A DNA stretch of 64,000 nt, from NCBI RefSeq assembly GCF_005876855.1, contig NZ_QLAE01000023.1, positions 1 to 64,000 of the forward strand. Direction: 5' to 3'. Positions 51,521 through 62,611 of this stretch are shown one piece after another. Below the pieces are notes generated by a model that worked only from the letters and a program-made list of their open reading frames with translations, ran no database searches and was not told where the DNA came from. Origin of the DNA: Stutzerimonas nosocomialis (GTDB lineage Bacteria > Pseudomonadota > Gammaproteobacteria > Pseudomonadales > Pseudomonadaceae). Positions within the stretch are counted from its first letter, which is position 1, and every line of letters begins with the position of its first letter. A program made the position numbers and the translations under genes.

Positions 51521-53065
51521 TCAGGCCAGGCGCGACAGCTCGAACGGAGGCAGGGTGTCCAGCGGGCGTTCGTCCAGGTAGCGGGCCAGGGCGTTCTGCT
51601 CCTGGGGTTGCAGAAACAGGCCGAGCTTGGTGCGGCGCCAGAGGATGTCCTCGCTGCTCTGGGCCCATTCCTCGGCGACCAGGTAGTCGACTTCACGGGC
51701 GTGGAGATCCGCGCCGAAGCACTGTCCCAGGTCGTCCAGCGAGGTGGCGTCCTGCAGCACCACCCAGCTGCGGCTGCCGTAACTGCGCGCCCAGCGTCGC
51801 GCCAGCGGTTCGGGAAGCCAGGGGTGCGCGGCGCGCAGTTCGGCGACCAGCCCGTCGATGGAGGTCACCGCTTCGCCACCGGGCAGCGGAGCCCGTGCGG
51901 TCCAGGGCGATCGCATATGGGGGAACCAGGGCTGCAGCTGCGCCAGCGCGGTCTCGGCGAGCTTGCGATAGGTGGTCAGCTTGCCGCCGAACACCGAGAG
52001 CAGCGGCGCCTCGCCCGGGTAGGCACTGAGCGACAGGGTGTAGTCGCGGGTGATCACCGAAGGTTCGTCCGACTCGTCGTCGCACAGCGGCCGCACGCCC
52101 GAGTAGCTGTGGACGATGTCGCTGCGCTGCAGCTGGCGCTTGAAGTGGGCGTTGCAGATGTCCAGCAGGTAGTCCATTTCGTCCGCGCCGATGCGCACCA
52201 GCGCGGGGTCGCCGATGTATTCGCGATCGGTGGTGCCGATGAGGGTGAACTGCTCCAGATAGGGGATGGCGAACACGATCCGACGGTCGTCGTTCTGCAG
52301 GATGAAGGCGTTGTCGCCTTCGTACAGCCGCGGCACGATCAGATGGCTGCCCTGGATCAGGCGGACCCCGTATGGAGAAGTCTGCTTGAGGTCGTTGCGG
52401 ATGAAATCGGCGACCCAGGGCCCGGCTGCATTGACCAGGGCGCGTGCCCGCACCGAGTAGAGGCTGCCGTTGGTCCGCTCGAGGTGCAGGTGCCAGAGGC
52501 CCTTGCTGCGCCGGGCACTGACGCAACGGGTGCGGGTGTGCAGGTGCGCGCCCTTTTCCCGGGCGGCGATGGCGTTGATCACCACCAGCCGGGCGTCGTC
52601 GACCCAGCAATCGGAATATTCGAAACCGTAGTGGATTTCGGGCCTCAGCGGGCTGTCCTGGCCGAAGTGCAGGCCCCGCGAGGCCGGCAGTTTCCGGCGC
52701 CGACCGAGGTGGTCGTAGAGGAACAGCCCGGCGCGGATCATCCAGGCCGCGCGCAGGTGCGGGCGGTGTGGCAGGACGAACCGCAGCGGGGAGATGATGT
52801 GGGGTGCCTTGGCCAGCAGCACTTCGCGTTCGGCCAGGGCTTCGCGCACCAGCCGGAACTCGAAGTGTTCCAGGTAGCGCAATCCGCCATGGATGAGCTT
52901 GCTGCTGGCCGAGGAGGTATGTTGCGCCAGGTCCTCTGCCTCGCAGAGAAACACCGACAGGCCGCGACCGGCCGCGTCCGCCGCGATGCCCACGCCGTTG
53001 ATGCCGCCACCGACGACAGCCAGGTCGTAGACTTCCGCCAGCGGCGCATGGGGTGGCAAGGTCAT
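51521..53065 (-). CDS. glpD: Aerobic glycerol-3-phosphate dehydrogenase
   Basis: GlpD oxidises glycerol 3-phosphate to dihydroxyacetone phosphate and passes electrons to quinone at the inner membrane. The 514-residue flavoprotein starts at 53065. It has the FAD site VYDLAVVGGGINGVGIAADAAGRGL and LAQHTSSASSKLIHGGLRYLE. Further motifs are ARALVNAAGPWV, FAIPYLEQFTLIGTTDREY, and GVRPLCDDE with the C-terminal cap domain. It stands alone, away from glpFKR. A GlpR-like dyad lies 34 bases upstream. Confidence 0.95.
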   Translation of the reverse strand: MTLPPHAPLAEVYDLAVVGGGINGVGIAADAAGRGLSVFLCEAEDLAQHTSSASSKLIHGGLRYLEHFEFRLVREALAEREVLLAKAPHIISPLRFVLPHRPHLRAAWMIRAGLFLYDHLGRRRKLPASRGLHFGQDSPLRPEIHYGFEYSDCWVDDARLVVINAIAAREKGAHLHTRTRCVSARRSKGLWHLHLERTNGSLYSVRARALVNAAGPWVADFIRNDLKQTSPYGVRLIQGSHLIVPRLYEGDNAFILQNDDRRIVFAIPYLEQFTLIGTTDREYIGDPALVRIGADEMDYLLDICNAHFKRQLQRSDIVHSYSGVRPLCDDESDEPSVITRDYTLSLSAYPGEAPLLSVFGGKLTTYRKLAETALAQLQPWFPHMRSPWTARAPLPGGEAVTSIDGLVAELRAAHPWLPEPLARRWARSYGSRSWVVLQDATSLDDLGQCFGADLHAREVDYLVAEEWAQSSEDILWRRTKLGLFLQPQEQNALARYLDERPLDTLPPFELSRLA

Positions 53066-53098
53066 GGCTGCACCTGTCCTGTCGGCATGATTGTGGTT

Positions 53099-53110
53099 TT
53101 CGGGTTCGAA
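53099..53110 (-). promoter_or_regulatory. GlpR-like operator upstream of glpD
   Basis: TTCGGGTTCGAA fits the dyad TTCG-N4-CGAA seen in GlpR operators. It lies 34 bases before the glpD ATG, where a repressor would block transcription. No glpR gene is in the window. Confidence 0.5.
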
Positions 53111-53347
53111 CGAGCCCTGGCCGATCGCAGGGGCGGGCGCCCCCACGGCGTGGCATCGCCTGGGCAGGCTCATTCGAATTGGGCCGGGCTGCGCCAGTAA
53201 AGTTCGGCCGTACCGAAGAGGCGGCTGGCCCCGGCCGACGGAGGGGCAGCGCTCGATCCGTCGGGACGGACCGGCACCGGTAGCCTGGCTGGCGGGCGTA
53301 GGGCCGTTGGGCTACCGTAGAGGCCCCGTCCGCCTCTCATCTCCGAC

Positions 53348-53818
53348 ATGACGCCTGCCATCGATCTGCTGAAGAAGACCCGTGCCGAGCACTGGGTCCA
53401 CAGTTATACCCATGACCCGAAATCCCCGTCCTATGGCCTGGAAGCCGCCGAGAAGCTCGGCCTGGACCCGGCCCGGGTGTTCAAGACCCTGCTGGTCGCC
53501 AGCGAGAAGAACGAATTGCTGGTGGCGGTGGTGCCCGTGGTGGGCAATCTGGACCTCAAGGCCCTGGCCCAGGCGGCCGGCGTGAAGAAGGTCGACATGG
53601 CCGACCCGCAGGCGGCCCAGCGCGCGACCGGTTATCTGGTCGGCGGCATAAGCCCGCTGGGGCAGAAGAAGCGGCTGCGTACCTTCATCGACGAGTCGGC
53701 CAGGACGCATGCGACGATTTACGTGAGTGCTGGTCGGCGCGGTCTGGAGGTGGAGCTGCAGGCCGAGGTCCTGGCCGAGCGGAGTGGCGCGATCTTCGCC
53801 CCGATCGGGCGCTACTGA
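53348..53818 (+). CDS. ybaK: Cys-tRNA(Pro)/Cys-tRNA(Cys) deacylase YbaK
   Basis: A 156-residue trans-editing protein that hydrolyses Cys-tRNA(Pro). It opens [24 protein letters not shown] and carries the conserved [21 protein letters not shown] with catalytic lysine. Later motifs are [26 protein letters not shown] and [13 protein letters not shown]. The length is standard. Confidence 0.94.
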   Translation: MTPAIDLLKKTRAEHWVHSYTHDPKSPSYGLEAAEKLGLDPARVFKTLLVASEKNELLVAVVPVVGNLDLKALAQAAGVKKVDMADPQAAQRATGYLVGGISPLGQKKRLRTFIDESARTHATIYVSAGRRGLEVELQAEVLAERSGAIFAPIGRY

Positions 53819-53827
53819 GGTCGCGCG

Positions 53828-55747
<1,920 letters not shown>

Positions 55748-56044
55748 ATGACTGACAGCCCCACCAAACCCTGGTTCGTCTACCTGGTGCGTGCCGCCAA
55801 CGGCGCGCTCTACTGCGGCATCAGCGACGATGCGCAGCGCCGCTTCGCCGAGCACCGGCGTGGGCGAGGGGCGCGTTTCTTCCATTCCAGCCCGGCCGTC
55901 GCGCTGGTGTATGTGGAGCCTTGCGCGAGCAAGGGCGATGCGCTGCGGCGCGAGCATGCGATCAAGCAGCTGCGCAAGTCGGCGAAGGAGGCGCTGGTGT
56001 CCGCCGCCGACCCCGTCCCGCTGAATGATCCGGTAATCGCCTGA
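55748..56044 (+). CDS. GIY-YIG nuclease family protein (YhbQ-like)
   Basis: A 98-residue stand-alone GIY-YIG domain. The motif halves are [11 protein letters not shown] and [20 protein letters not shown], and the later [29 protein letters not shown] carries the conserved Glu. Start ATG 55748. Length and architecture match YhbQ/UPF0213 proteins, which are housekeeping nucleases of unclear role rather than homing endonucleases. Confidence 0.92.
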   Translation: MTDSPTKPWFVYLVRAANGALYCGISDDAQRRFAEHRRGRGARFFHSSPAVALVYVEPCASKGDALRREHAIKQLRKSAKEALVSAADPVPLNDPVIA

Positions 56045-56110
56045 GGCGATAGGCCAGGGCCCGCGGGACCGGTAAGCTGCCCGTCCAACAAGAAAATCGC
56101 GGAGCCCGTC

Positions 56111-57046
56111 ATGCACGACCTGATCCTGCACCACTATCCGACGTCGCCGTTCGCCGAAAAGGCCCGTCTCATGCTCGGTTTCAAGCAGCTGTCCTGGCGC
56201 TCGGTCACCATTCCTCCCGTAATGCCCAAGCCGGACCTGACGGCCTTGACCGGCGGCTATCGGCGGACCCCTGTCCTGCAGGTGGGTGCCGATATCTACT
56301 GCGACACGGCGATGATCGCGCGGCGCCTGGAAGCGGAGAAGGCCACCCCGGCGCTGTTCCCCGAAGGACAGGAGTTCGTCGTCGCGCAGCTGGCCCAGTG
56401 GGCCGATTCGACGCTCTTTCTCACGGCGGTCAGCCTGGTGTTCCAGCCCGAGTCGATGGCGGCGCGTTTCGCCAAGGCGCCGGCCGAGTTCGTGCAGGCC
56501 TTCAGCAAGGACCGTGCGGCGCTGTTCAGCGGCGGCAACGTCAGCAAGGTGCCGCTCGAGCAGGCCAGGCATCAGTGGCCGACCCTGATGGGCCGGCTCG
56601 AGCAGCAGCTGTCACGCAGCGCCGGTGAATTCCTGCTCGGTGCGCCATCGCTCGCCGATATCGCCGTGGCGCATTGCCTGTGGTTCCTCAAGGGCAACAG
56701 CGTGACTTCGCCGCTGGTCGACGACTATCCGCACATCGCGGCCTGGCTTGGACGGGTTTTGAGCGTCGGGCATGGCTCGTTCAGCGAGCTTTCGTCGGGC
56801 GAGGCGGTCGAGGTGGCGCGCGAGGCGACGCCCGCCGACCTGCCGGCCGGCGGGTTCCGTGACCCCAACGGCTTCGTCCCGGGGCAGGCGGTGTCCATCG
56901 CCGCGGTGGACTACGGGGTCGATCCGGTCGAGGGCGAACTGGTCTATGGCGACGCCGAAACCCTGGTGCTGCGCCGGGAAGACACGCGGGCGGGAACACT
57001 GCACGTGCACTTCCCGCGTAACGGCTACCGGATCGAAGCCCGGTGA
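56111..57046 (+). CDS. Glutathione S-transferase family protein with C-terminal extension
   Basis: A 311-residue protein. The thioredoxin-like N-terminal domain has HHYPTSPFAEKARLMLGFKQLSW and YRRTPVLQVGADIYCDTAMIARRLE. The all-helical GST C-domain extends to about residue 235, with FLLGAPSLADIAVAHCLWFL. The last 75 residues (PNGFVPGQAVSIAAVDYGVDPVEGEL, then strands to the end) form a further beta-rich domain not present in classical GSTs, which are 200-230 residues. Substrate unknown. Confidence 0.88.
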   Translation: MHDLILHHYPTSPFAEKARLMLGFKQLSWRSVTIPPVMPKPDLTALTGGYRRTPVLQVGADIYCDTAMIARRLEAEKATPALFPEGQEFVVAQLAQWADSTLFLTAVSLVFQPESMAARFAKAPAEFVQAFSKDRAALFSGGNVSKVPLEQARHQWPTLMGRLEQQLSRSAGEFLLGAPSLADIAVAHCLWFLKGNSVTSPLVDDYPHIAAWLGRVLSVGHGSFSELSSGEAVEVAREATPADLPAGGFRDPNGFVPGQAVSIAAVDYGVDPVEGELVYGDAETLVLRREDTRAGTLHVHFPRNGYRIEAR

Positions 57047-57083
57047 GCCGGAGGCGGGCCGCCGTTGTGCGGCCCGTCCGCCC

Positions 57084-57887
57084 TCAGAGCATGAGGGCGA
57101 TGACCAGCAGCACAACGCCCAGGACCAGCCGGTAGATCACGAACGGCAGCATGCCGAGCTTGTCCAGCGCGGCGAGGAACAGCTTGATGCAGAGGAACGC
57201 CGATACGAACGACAGGCCGGCGCCCCAGGCGACGTCTGCCCATTGGGCGTCGGTGCCGGTTTGCGCCAGTTCCACCGCCTTGAGACCGCCCGCGGCGAGG
57301 ATCAGGGGAATCGACAGCAGGAAGGAGAAGCGCGCCGCCGCCTGGCGGGTGAAGCCCAGCAGCAGCGCGGCGGTCATGGTGATGCCCGAGCGGGAGGTGC
57401 CGGGGATCAGCGCCAGGGCCTGGGCGATGCCGATCAGCAGCGCACGTTTCCAGGTCAGCTGGTCCAGTTCGACGACCCGCTTGCCGTGCACGTCCGCCCA
57501 CCAGAGCAGCAGGCCGAACACGATGGTGGTCGCCGCGATCACCAGCATCGAGCGGGTGTAGGTCTCGATGTAGTTCTCCAGCAGGGCGCCGGTCAGGCCC
57601 GCCGGGAGGGTGCCGATGATGATCGCCCAGCCGAGCCGGCTTTCGGGACTCGCCTGTTGCTTGAAGACGTGCCGGCACCAGCCGCGCGTGGTGGTGGCGA
57701 CCTCATGGCGGAACGCGATGAGCACCGCCAGCAGCGTGCCGACGTGTACCGCCACGTCGAAGGCCTGGCCCTGATCCGGCCAGCCGAGGACCTGGGAAGG
57801 CAGGATCAGATGAGCAGAAGAGGAGACCGGGATGAATTCGGTGATGCCCTGGAGCAGGGACAGAACCACGAGGTGAAGCCAATCCAT
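57084..57887 (-). CDS. uppP: Undecaprenyl-diphosphate phosphatase
   Basis: UppP (BacA) recycles undecaprenyl diphosphate to the monophosphate carrier used for cell-wall synthesis. The 267-residue membrane protein has the active-site motifs LLQGITEFIPVSSSAHLIL and LIPGTSRSGITMTAALLLGFTR, with eight or so helices. Start at 57887 follows AAGGATATTC. The leader contains strong stems (see 57899-57950). Confidence 0.95.
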   Translation of the reverse strand: MDWLHLVVLSLLQGITEFIPVSSSAHLILPSQVLGWPDQGQAFDVAVHVGTLLAVLIAFRHEVATTTRGWCRHVFKQQASPESRLGWAIIIGTLPAGLTGALLENYIETYTRSMLVIAATTIVFGLLLWWADVHGKRVVELDQLTWKRALLIGIAQALALIPGTSRSGITMTAALLLGFTRQAAARFSFLLSIPLILAAGGLKAVELAQTGTDAQWADVAWGAGLSFVSAFLCIKLFLAALDKLGMLPFVIYRLVLGVVLLVIALML

Positions 57888-57898
57888 TGAATATCCTT

Positions 57899-57950
57899 AC
57901 CGTTTTCGGGACGGGCCAGCCGGCGCCAGGCCATGTGACTTGAAAACGGT
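57899..57950 (-). promoter_or_regulatory. Structured leader before uppP
   Basis: ACCGTTTTC (57899-57907) pairs with GAAAACGGT (57942-57950), enclosing a second GC-rich dyad around GCCTGGCGCCGGCTGGC. On the minus strand the stem ends right beside the AAGGA ribosome binding site of uppP. It could be a translation-control structure or part of a yejK terminator. Confidence 0.35.
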
Positions 57951-58032
57951 TTCATTTATCCGTGCGAGCTTGCCTTTTTGCGCTCCGTTCAGCGATTCGA
58001 CAGCTCGCGTCGGGGTTCCGGCGCGCGTTTGG

Positions 58033-59040
58033 CTAGTCCTTGCGGCGCTTGAGCTGGTCGACGAGCTGGGTCGGCAGCTGGCGGATGATCAGCATGTCGC
58101 GCGCTTCGTCGTATTCGATCTTCGAGCCCAGCAGGTGCGCCTCGAAACTGATCGACAGGCCTTCGGCGCGGCCGGTGAAGCGGCGAAACTGGTTGAGCGT
58201 GCGCTTGTCCGGCGGAATCTCCGGGGACAGGCCGTAGTCCTTGTTGCGGATGTGCTCGTAGAACGCCCTCGGGCGCTCCTCGTCGATGACGCCGGAGAGT
58301 TCTTCGAGGGTCATGGGCTCGCCGAGCTTGGCCTGGGTGCTGGCGTAATCCATCAGCGCGGTGGTCTTCTTCCGCGCCTGTTCCTCGGGCAGGTCCTCGC
58401 TTTCGACGAAATCGCTGAAGGCCTTGAGCAGGGTCCGGGTTTCGCCGGGCGCGTCGACGCCTTCCTGACAGCCGATGAAATCGCGGAAGTACTCCGAGAC
58501 CTTCTTGCCGTTCTTGCCCTTGATGAAGGAAATGTACTGCTTGGACTGGCGGTTGTTCTGCCATTCGGAGAGGTTGATCCGTGCCGCCAGATGCAGCTGG
58601 CTCAGGTCCAGGTGCTTGGCCGGCGCCACCTCCAGGGATTCGGTGACCGTCACGCCCTCGCTGTGGTGCAGCAGGGCGATGGCCAGGTAGTCCGTCATGC
58701 CCTGCTGGTAGTGGGCGAACAGCACGTGGCCGCCGGTGGAGAGATTCGATTCCTCCATCAGCTTCTGCAGGTGCTCGACCGCCTGGCGGCTGAACGCGGT
58801 GAAATCCTGCGCGCCTTCGAGGTACTGGCCGAGCCAGCCACTGAACGGGTAGGCCCCCGACTCGCTGTGAAAATGGCCCCACGCCTTGCCCTGCTTGGCG
58901 TTGTAGCTCTCGTTGAGGTCCGCCAGCAGGTTTTCCATCGCCTGGGAGTCGTCCAGCTCGCTGTCGCGGGCATGCAGCACGGCGGGCGTGCCGTCGGGTT
59001 TCTTCTCGATCAGGTGGACGATGCAGTGGCGAATCGGCAT
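58033..59040 (-). CDS. yejK: Nucleoid-associated protein YejK (NdpA)
   Basis: A 335-residue nucleoid-associated protein. It begins [29 protein letters not shown], as in the family, and contains [71 protein letters not shown] in part and [18 protein letters not shown]. Length matches the 335-residue family norm. Its precise DNA-binding role is poorly known. Confidence 0.94.
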   Translation of the reverse strand: MPIRHCIVHLIEKKPDGTPAVLHARDSELDDSQAMENLLADLNESYNAKQGKAWGHFHSESGAYPFSGWLGQYLEGAQDFTAFSRQAVEHLQKLMEESNLSTGGHVLFAHYQQGMTDYLAIALLHHSEGVTVTESLEVAPAKHLDLSQLHLAARINLSEWQNNRQSKQYISFIKGKNGKKVSEYFRDFIGCQEGVDAPGETRTLLKAFSDFVESEDLPEEQARKKTTALMDYASTQAKLGEPMTLEELSGVIDEERPRAFYEHIRNKDYGLSPEIPPDKRTLNQFRRFTGRAEGLSISFEAHLLGSKIEYDEARDMLIIRQLPTQLVDQLKRRKD

Positions 59041-59494
59041 GGAATCTACTCGTATGGCAGGGCCGCCCGGGGCGGGTCGTCAAGCCGCGCAGTGTACCTC
59101 AGCGATCCCGTCGCTGGGGTGCGGGCGCTCGTCCGGGGGCGTGGAAAAGACAATCGGATGGACGGTGGTGCGGCGGGTCGGCCCGTGCCTTCAATCCGGC
59201 TGGAGGCCAGGTATCATGCGGCCTTCGGGATGTCGGAGCAGGCGCCTCGCGATGTCGGATTGCCATGCATGGCCGCCTTGGGGAAGGCCGGCTTCAGGGC
59301 CGTTTCGGCACGTCTGGCACGATTCGTGGAATCAAATCGCGCCGCTTCGCTCAAAGCTTCGAATGTCGGGTACTCATGGCCGGATCGCGGGTTAGGCGAT
59401 CGGCTGCTGCATGGGCGGCCCGAGTGTTGTCGCAGAACTGTCACCAATAACGAGTAAAACGCTGCCGCATGCAGTGTTTGGAGTAAGTCGAACC
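59041..59494. other. Gap of 454 bases without a recognised gene
   Basis: Between the divergent yejK and small-protein genes. TATCAT at 59213 with a weak TTCAAT 16 bases before it could be a promoter for the plus-strand gene. Nothing else is supported; codon content does not favour the small overlapping ORFs. Confidence 0.4.
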
Positions 59495-59686
59495 ATGTCC
59501 ACCCTCACCGAACTCGCCCAGCAAATCGCCAAGCTCTACCCGCTCAAGGACAAGACGGTCGGTAAGCGATACCGCGTCGTGGGCGAGCTGGCCGGTATGA
59601 CCGAACTCGAAGAGATCAACGGCGACCCGCGTTATATCCAGACGCTGGCCCTCAAGGACAAGCAGCTCTGGGACGTGGCGGTCTGA
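59495..59686 (+). CDS. Hypothetical 63-residue protein
   Basis: A small protein, MSTLTELAQQIAKLYPLKDK followed by TVGKRYRVVGELAGMTELEEINGDPRYIQTLALKDKQLWDVAV in part. Start ATG 59495 is behind GGAGTAAGTCGAACC. It has mixed helix and strand character, no signal peptide and no known domain. Clean codon usage and a good ribosome binding site support expression. It is convergent with rlmF, 13 bases apart. Confidence 0.75.
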   Translation: MSTLTELAQQIAKLYPLKDKTVGKRYRVVGELAGMTELEEINGDPRYIQTLALKDKQLWDVAV

Positions 59687-59699
59687 CCGCCGCGTCGTT

Positions 59700-60674
59700 C
59701 TAGTCCCGCCGCTGGCGCCAGGCGCTGCGACTTTCCCGGTCGAGGTAGGTCCAGGCGACGAAGCGGCTCTGCTTCTGGCCCTGGGCCATCGGCTGCACTT
59801 CGACGCGCTCGACGCCCAGTCGCTTCAGGCGCGCCAGCAGGGGCGGAACGTTGCCGCCTTTCGATACCAGCGTACTGAACCAGCACACCTGCCCGGCGAA
59901 GGCCTGGCTCTCCTGCGCCAGGCGCGCGATGAAGGCCGCCTCGCCGCCTTCGCACCAGAGTTCGGCCGCCTGCCCGCCGAAATTCAGCACCGGCAGCTTG
60001 CGCTTGGGGTCGAGCTTGCCCAGGTTGCGCCACTTGCGCTGGCTGCCCTGGGTCGCCTCCTGGGCCGAGGCGTGAAAGGGCGGGTTGCAGAGGCTGACGT
60101 CGAAGCGGTCGGTCTCGCGCACGATGCCCTCGAAGACCTTTCGTGGGTCCGTCTGCCGACGCAGGCCAATGGACTTTTCCAGGCCATTGGCCTTGATCAC
60201 GGTTTCGGCGGCGGCCAGGGCGACCGCATCGATGTCCGACCCGACGAAGCGCCAGCCGTATTCGTGCAGGCCGATCAGCGGATAGATGCAGTTGGCTCCG
60301 GTGCCCACGTCCAGGACCCTGACCGCGGTGCCGCGGGGAATCGTGTCCTCGTTGTCTCCGGCCAGCAGATCGGCCACGCCATGCAGGTAGTCGGCGCGGC
60401 CCGGCACCGGCGGGCAGAGGTAGCCCGGCGGAATGTCCCAGTGCTCGATGCCGTAGAACTGCTTGAGCAAGGCGCGATTGAACACCCGCACCGCGGCGGG
60501 ATCGGCGAAGTCGATGCTCTGCTTGCCGTACGGATTGATCACGACGAACTCGGCCAGCGCGGGGCAGCCTGCGATCAGCGCGGTGAAGTCGTAGCGCCCG
60601 CTGTGGCGGTTGCGCGGGTGCAGCGCCGGAGCGGGCGCGACCGAGGGCGAGTGGGGTTTCTGGTTGGAAGGCAT
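59700..60674 (-). CDS. rlmF: 23S rRNA (adenine-1618-N6)-methyltransferase
   Basis: RlmF methylates N6 of A1618 in 23S rRNA using SAM. The 324-residue protein begins [30 protein letters not shown]. It has [26 protein letters not shown], motif [17 protein letters not shown] and the N6-methylase motif CNPPFHAS. Start at 60674 follows the family pattern; an upstream ATG would add unlike sequence. Confidence 0.94.
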   Translation of the reverse strand: MPSNQKPHSPSVAPAPALHPRNRHSGRYDFTALIAGCPALAEFVVINPYGKQSIDFADPAAVRVFNRALLKQFYGIEHWDIPPGYLCPPVPGRADYLHGVADLLAGDNEDTIPRGTAVRVLDVGTGANCIYPLIGLHEYGWRFVGSDIDAVALAAAETVIKANGLEKSIGLRRQTDPRKVFEGIVRETDRFDVSLCNPPFHASAQEATQGSQRKWRNLGKLDPKRKLPVLNFGGQAAELWCEGGEAAFIARLAQESQAFAGQVCWFSTLVSKGGNVPPLLARLKRLGVERVEVQPMAQGQKQSRFVAWTYLDRESRSAWRQRRD

Positions 60675-60736
60675 GGCGGGCAGGGCAGGTGGACCGGCGC
60701 CCATTGTCCCATAACTTCGGCGCGTGCGGCGGGCGC

Positions 60737-61048
60737 TCAGCGATACCCGAGCACGTCGCGGATGCGCGGCAGGTTGCGCTCGACCCAAGCGCGATCGATG
60801 GCGCCCCAGTCACGTATGCGGTAATGGCCGGCGTTGTGGCGCTCGCCGTCGTCCTGCTCGAAGACGCATTCGATATCCAGCTCGCCCAGCGCCGCGAGCG
60901 TGTCCTGGGCGGTACGTCGCGGCATGCCGGTGCTGGCCATCAGCGCCGGCACGCTGGTGGCGGTGCCGCTGTCGATCAGCCAGGCGAGGTAAAGGCGGCG
61001 GTAGAAGCTGGTTCGGGTCTTGCTCGCGTTCATCGTTTCGTCGCTCAT
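60737..61048 (-). CDS. Winged helix-turn-helix protein linked to nhaD
   Basis: A 103-residue protein of the winged-helix type: [51 protein letters not shown] is the DNA-binding segment in part, followed by [18 protein letters not shown]. It begins [10 protein letters not shown] at 61048, overlapping the nhaD stop by ATGA (61045-61048), so it is co-translated with the antiporter. The pairing suggests it controls or senses for nhaD; the ligand is unknown. Confidence 0.85.
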   Translation of the reverse strand: MSDETMNASKTRTSFYRRLYLAWLIDSGTATSVPALMASTGMPRRTAQDTLAALGELDIECVFEQDDGERHNAGHYRIRDWGAIDRAWVERNLPRIRDVLGYR

Positions 61049-62424
61049 GACAGTGCCAGCATGCCCAGGTAGGTCGCCGCTCCGGCCGAATAGCCGAGGA
61101 ACGCCAGCAGGCTGACGCGCTTGATGTACCAGATGAAGCTGATCTTCTCCATGCCCATGGCGGCTACGCCTGCGGCCGAGCCGATGATCAGCGTGCTGCC
61201 ACCGGTGCCGGCGCAGTAGGCGAGCATTTCCCAGAAGGTGCCGTCGACCACGAACTGCGACAGCCAGCCGGTCTGCTCCGCGGCGGCGCCGTCGAGCATC
61301 GCCGGGCTCACCAGCGGGTACATCTTCATCGCGCCGGCCACCAGCGGCACGTTGTCGACCACCGCCGAGAGCAGCCCGATCGCGTAGTTGATCGCGTAGA
61401 TGTTGCCGAACGCCCATTCCAGGCCGCGGGCCACCTGGGTCAGGTGGCCCGCGGTGGCCAGCGCCGAGACGGCCAGCAGGATGCCGAGGAAGAACAGCAC
61501 GCTCGGCGTGTCGACCTTGCGCAGCACGCCGACGACCGACAGCGGATGCTTGTCCTCGTCGTTCTTGCCTCGATGGATGATCTCGGTGGCCAGCCACAGC
61601 ACGCCGAGGCCGAACAGGATGCCCATGTACGGCGGCAGGTGGGTCACCGTCTTGAACACCGGCACGAACATCAGCGCGCCGATGCCCAGCGTCAGCACGA
61701 GGTTGCGCTCGAAGGCCGTCGTCGGGCTGCGCTCTTCGGCCAGGTGTGCCCGTGGCCGTGGCCGGGGCGCTTCGCCATTGAGACGAAAGCTCAGTACCGT
61801 CAGCGGCACCAGCAGGCAGACCAGGCTTGGCAGGAACAGCGAGGTGATCACGCCGGTCGCGCTGATCTGGCTGCCGATCCAGAGCATGGTGGTGGTGACG
61901 TCGCCGATCGGCGACCAGGCGCCACCGGCATTCGCGGCGATCACCACGACGCCGACGTACAGCCAGCGTTCGGGCCGGCCGCGCACCAGTTTGCGCAGCA
62001 GCGACACCATCACGATGGTGGTGGTCAGGTTGTCCAGCGCCGCGGAAAGGAAGAACGTCAGGAAGCCGATGATCCACAGCAGGTGAACGCGCTTGCGTGT
62101 CTGGATGCGGTCGGTGATGGCCTTGAATCCCTCATGGGAATCGATCAGCTCGACGATGGTCATCGCGCCGAGCAGGAAGAACAGGATCTCGGAAATCTCG
62201 CCGAGATGGTGACGCAGCGCCTCGATCACCACGGCCGAGCCCTCATGCCCGCCATGCCCGTCCTGGGCCAGCAACGGCAGGATGTGGTCCGCGCCCAGGA
62301 CCAGGATGGTCCAGGTCAGCACGGCGGTGAGGATCGCCGAGGCGGCCTTGTCGATCTTGAGGGGGTGCTCCAGTGCGATGCACAGGTAGCCGATGACGAA
62401 CACCACAGCCATTAACAGGTACAT
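61045..62424 (-). CDS. nhaD: Na+/H+ antiporter NhaD
   Basis: A 459-residue inner-membrane antiporter of the NhaD family, exchanging Na+ or Li+ for protons. It opens MYLLMAVVFVIGYLCIALEHPLKIDKAASAIL. Further motifs are LFFLLGAMTIVELIDSHEGF, FFLSAALDNLTTTIVMVSLLRKLV, ANAGGAWSPIGDVTTTMLWI and LLSAVVDNVPLVAGAMKMYPL. The aspartates in ALDNLTT and GDVTTT are conserved. Start at 62424 behind GGAGCGCTTTG. It is co-translated with the winged-helix gene downstream. Confidence 0.95.
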   Translation of the reverse strand: MYLLMAVVFVIGYLCIALEHPLKIDKAASAILTAVLTWTILVLGADHILPLLAQDGHGGHEGSAVVIEALRHHLGEISEILFFLLGAMTIVELIDSHEGFKAITDRIQTRKRVHLLWIIGFLTFFLSAALDNLTTTIVMVSLLRKLVRGRPERWLYVGVVVIAANAGGAWSPIGDVTTTMLWIGSQISATGVITSLFLPSLVCLLVPLTVLSFRLNGEAPRPRPRAHLAEERSPTTAFERNLVLTLGIGALMFVPVFKTVTHLPPYMGILFGLGVLWLATEIIHRGKNDEDKHPLSVVGVLRKVDTPSVLFFLGILLAVSALATAGHLTQVARGLEWAFGNIYAINYAIGLLSAVVDNVPLVAGAMKMYPLVSPAMLDGAAAEQTGWLSQFVVDGTFWEMLAYCAGTGGSTLIIGSAAGVAAMGMEKISFIWYIKRVSLLAFLGYSAGAATYLGMLALS

Positions 62425-62611
62425 CAAAGCGCTCCATTCTTTTCGTGCCCGTCGGCCTGGCGAGGCAGGACAGCGTAGCGGGATCACGGCTGGCCATCAG
62501 CCGCAACCCCGCGCGCGTCGTGCCGCGCCGGGTCGTGGTGCCTGCATCGATGCGGCAGGTCGTAGTCAAGGTGCAGCACGGCCCGGGCGCGGGGTGCCCG
62601 GGCGTTCGGCG

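Noticed and set aside
53103-53118. GGTTCGAAC resembling a tRNA T-loop
   Set aside because: No matching acceptor stem or anticodon arm around it; it is better explained by the GlpR-like dyad.
55748-56044. GIY-YIG gene as a homing endonuclease or mobile element
   Set aside because: It is a stand-alone short YhbQ-type protein with no intron or repeats around it.
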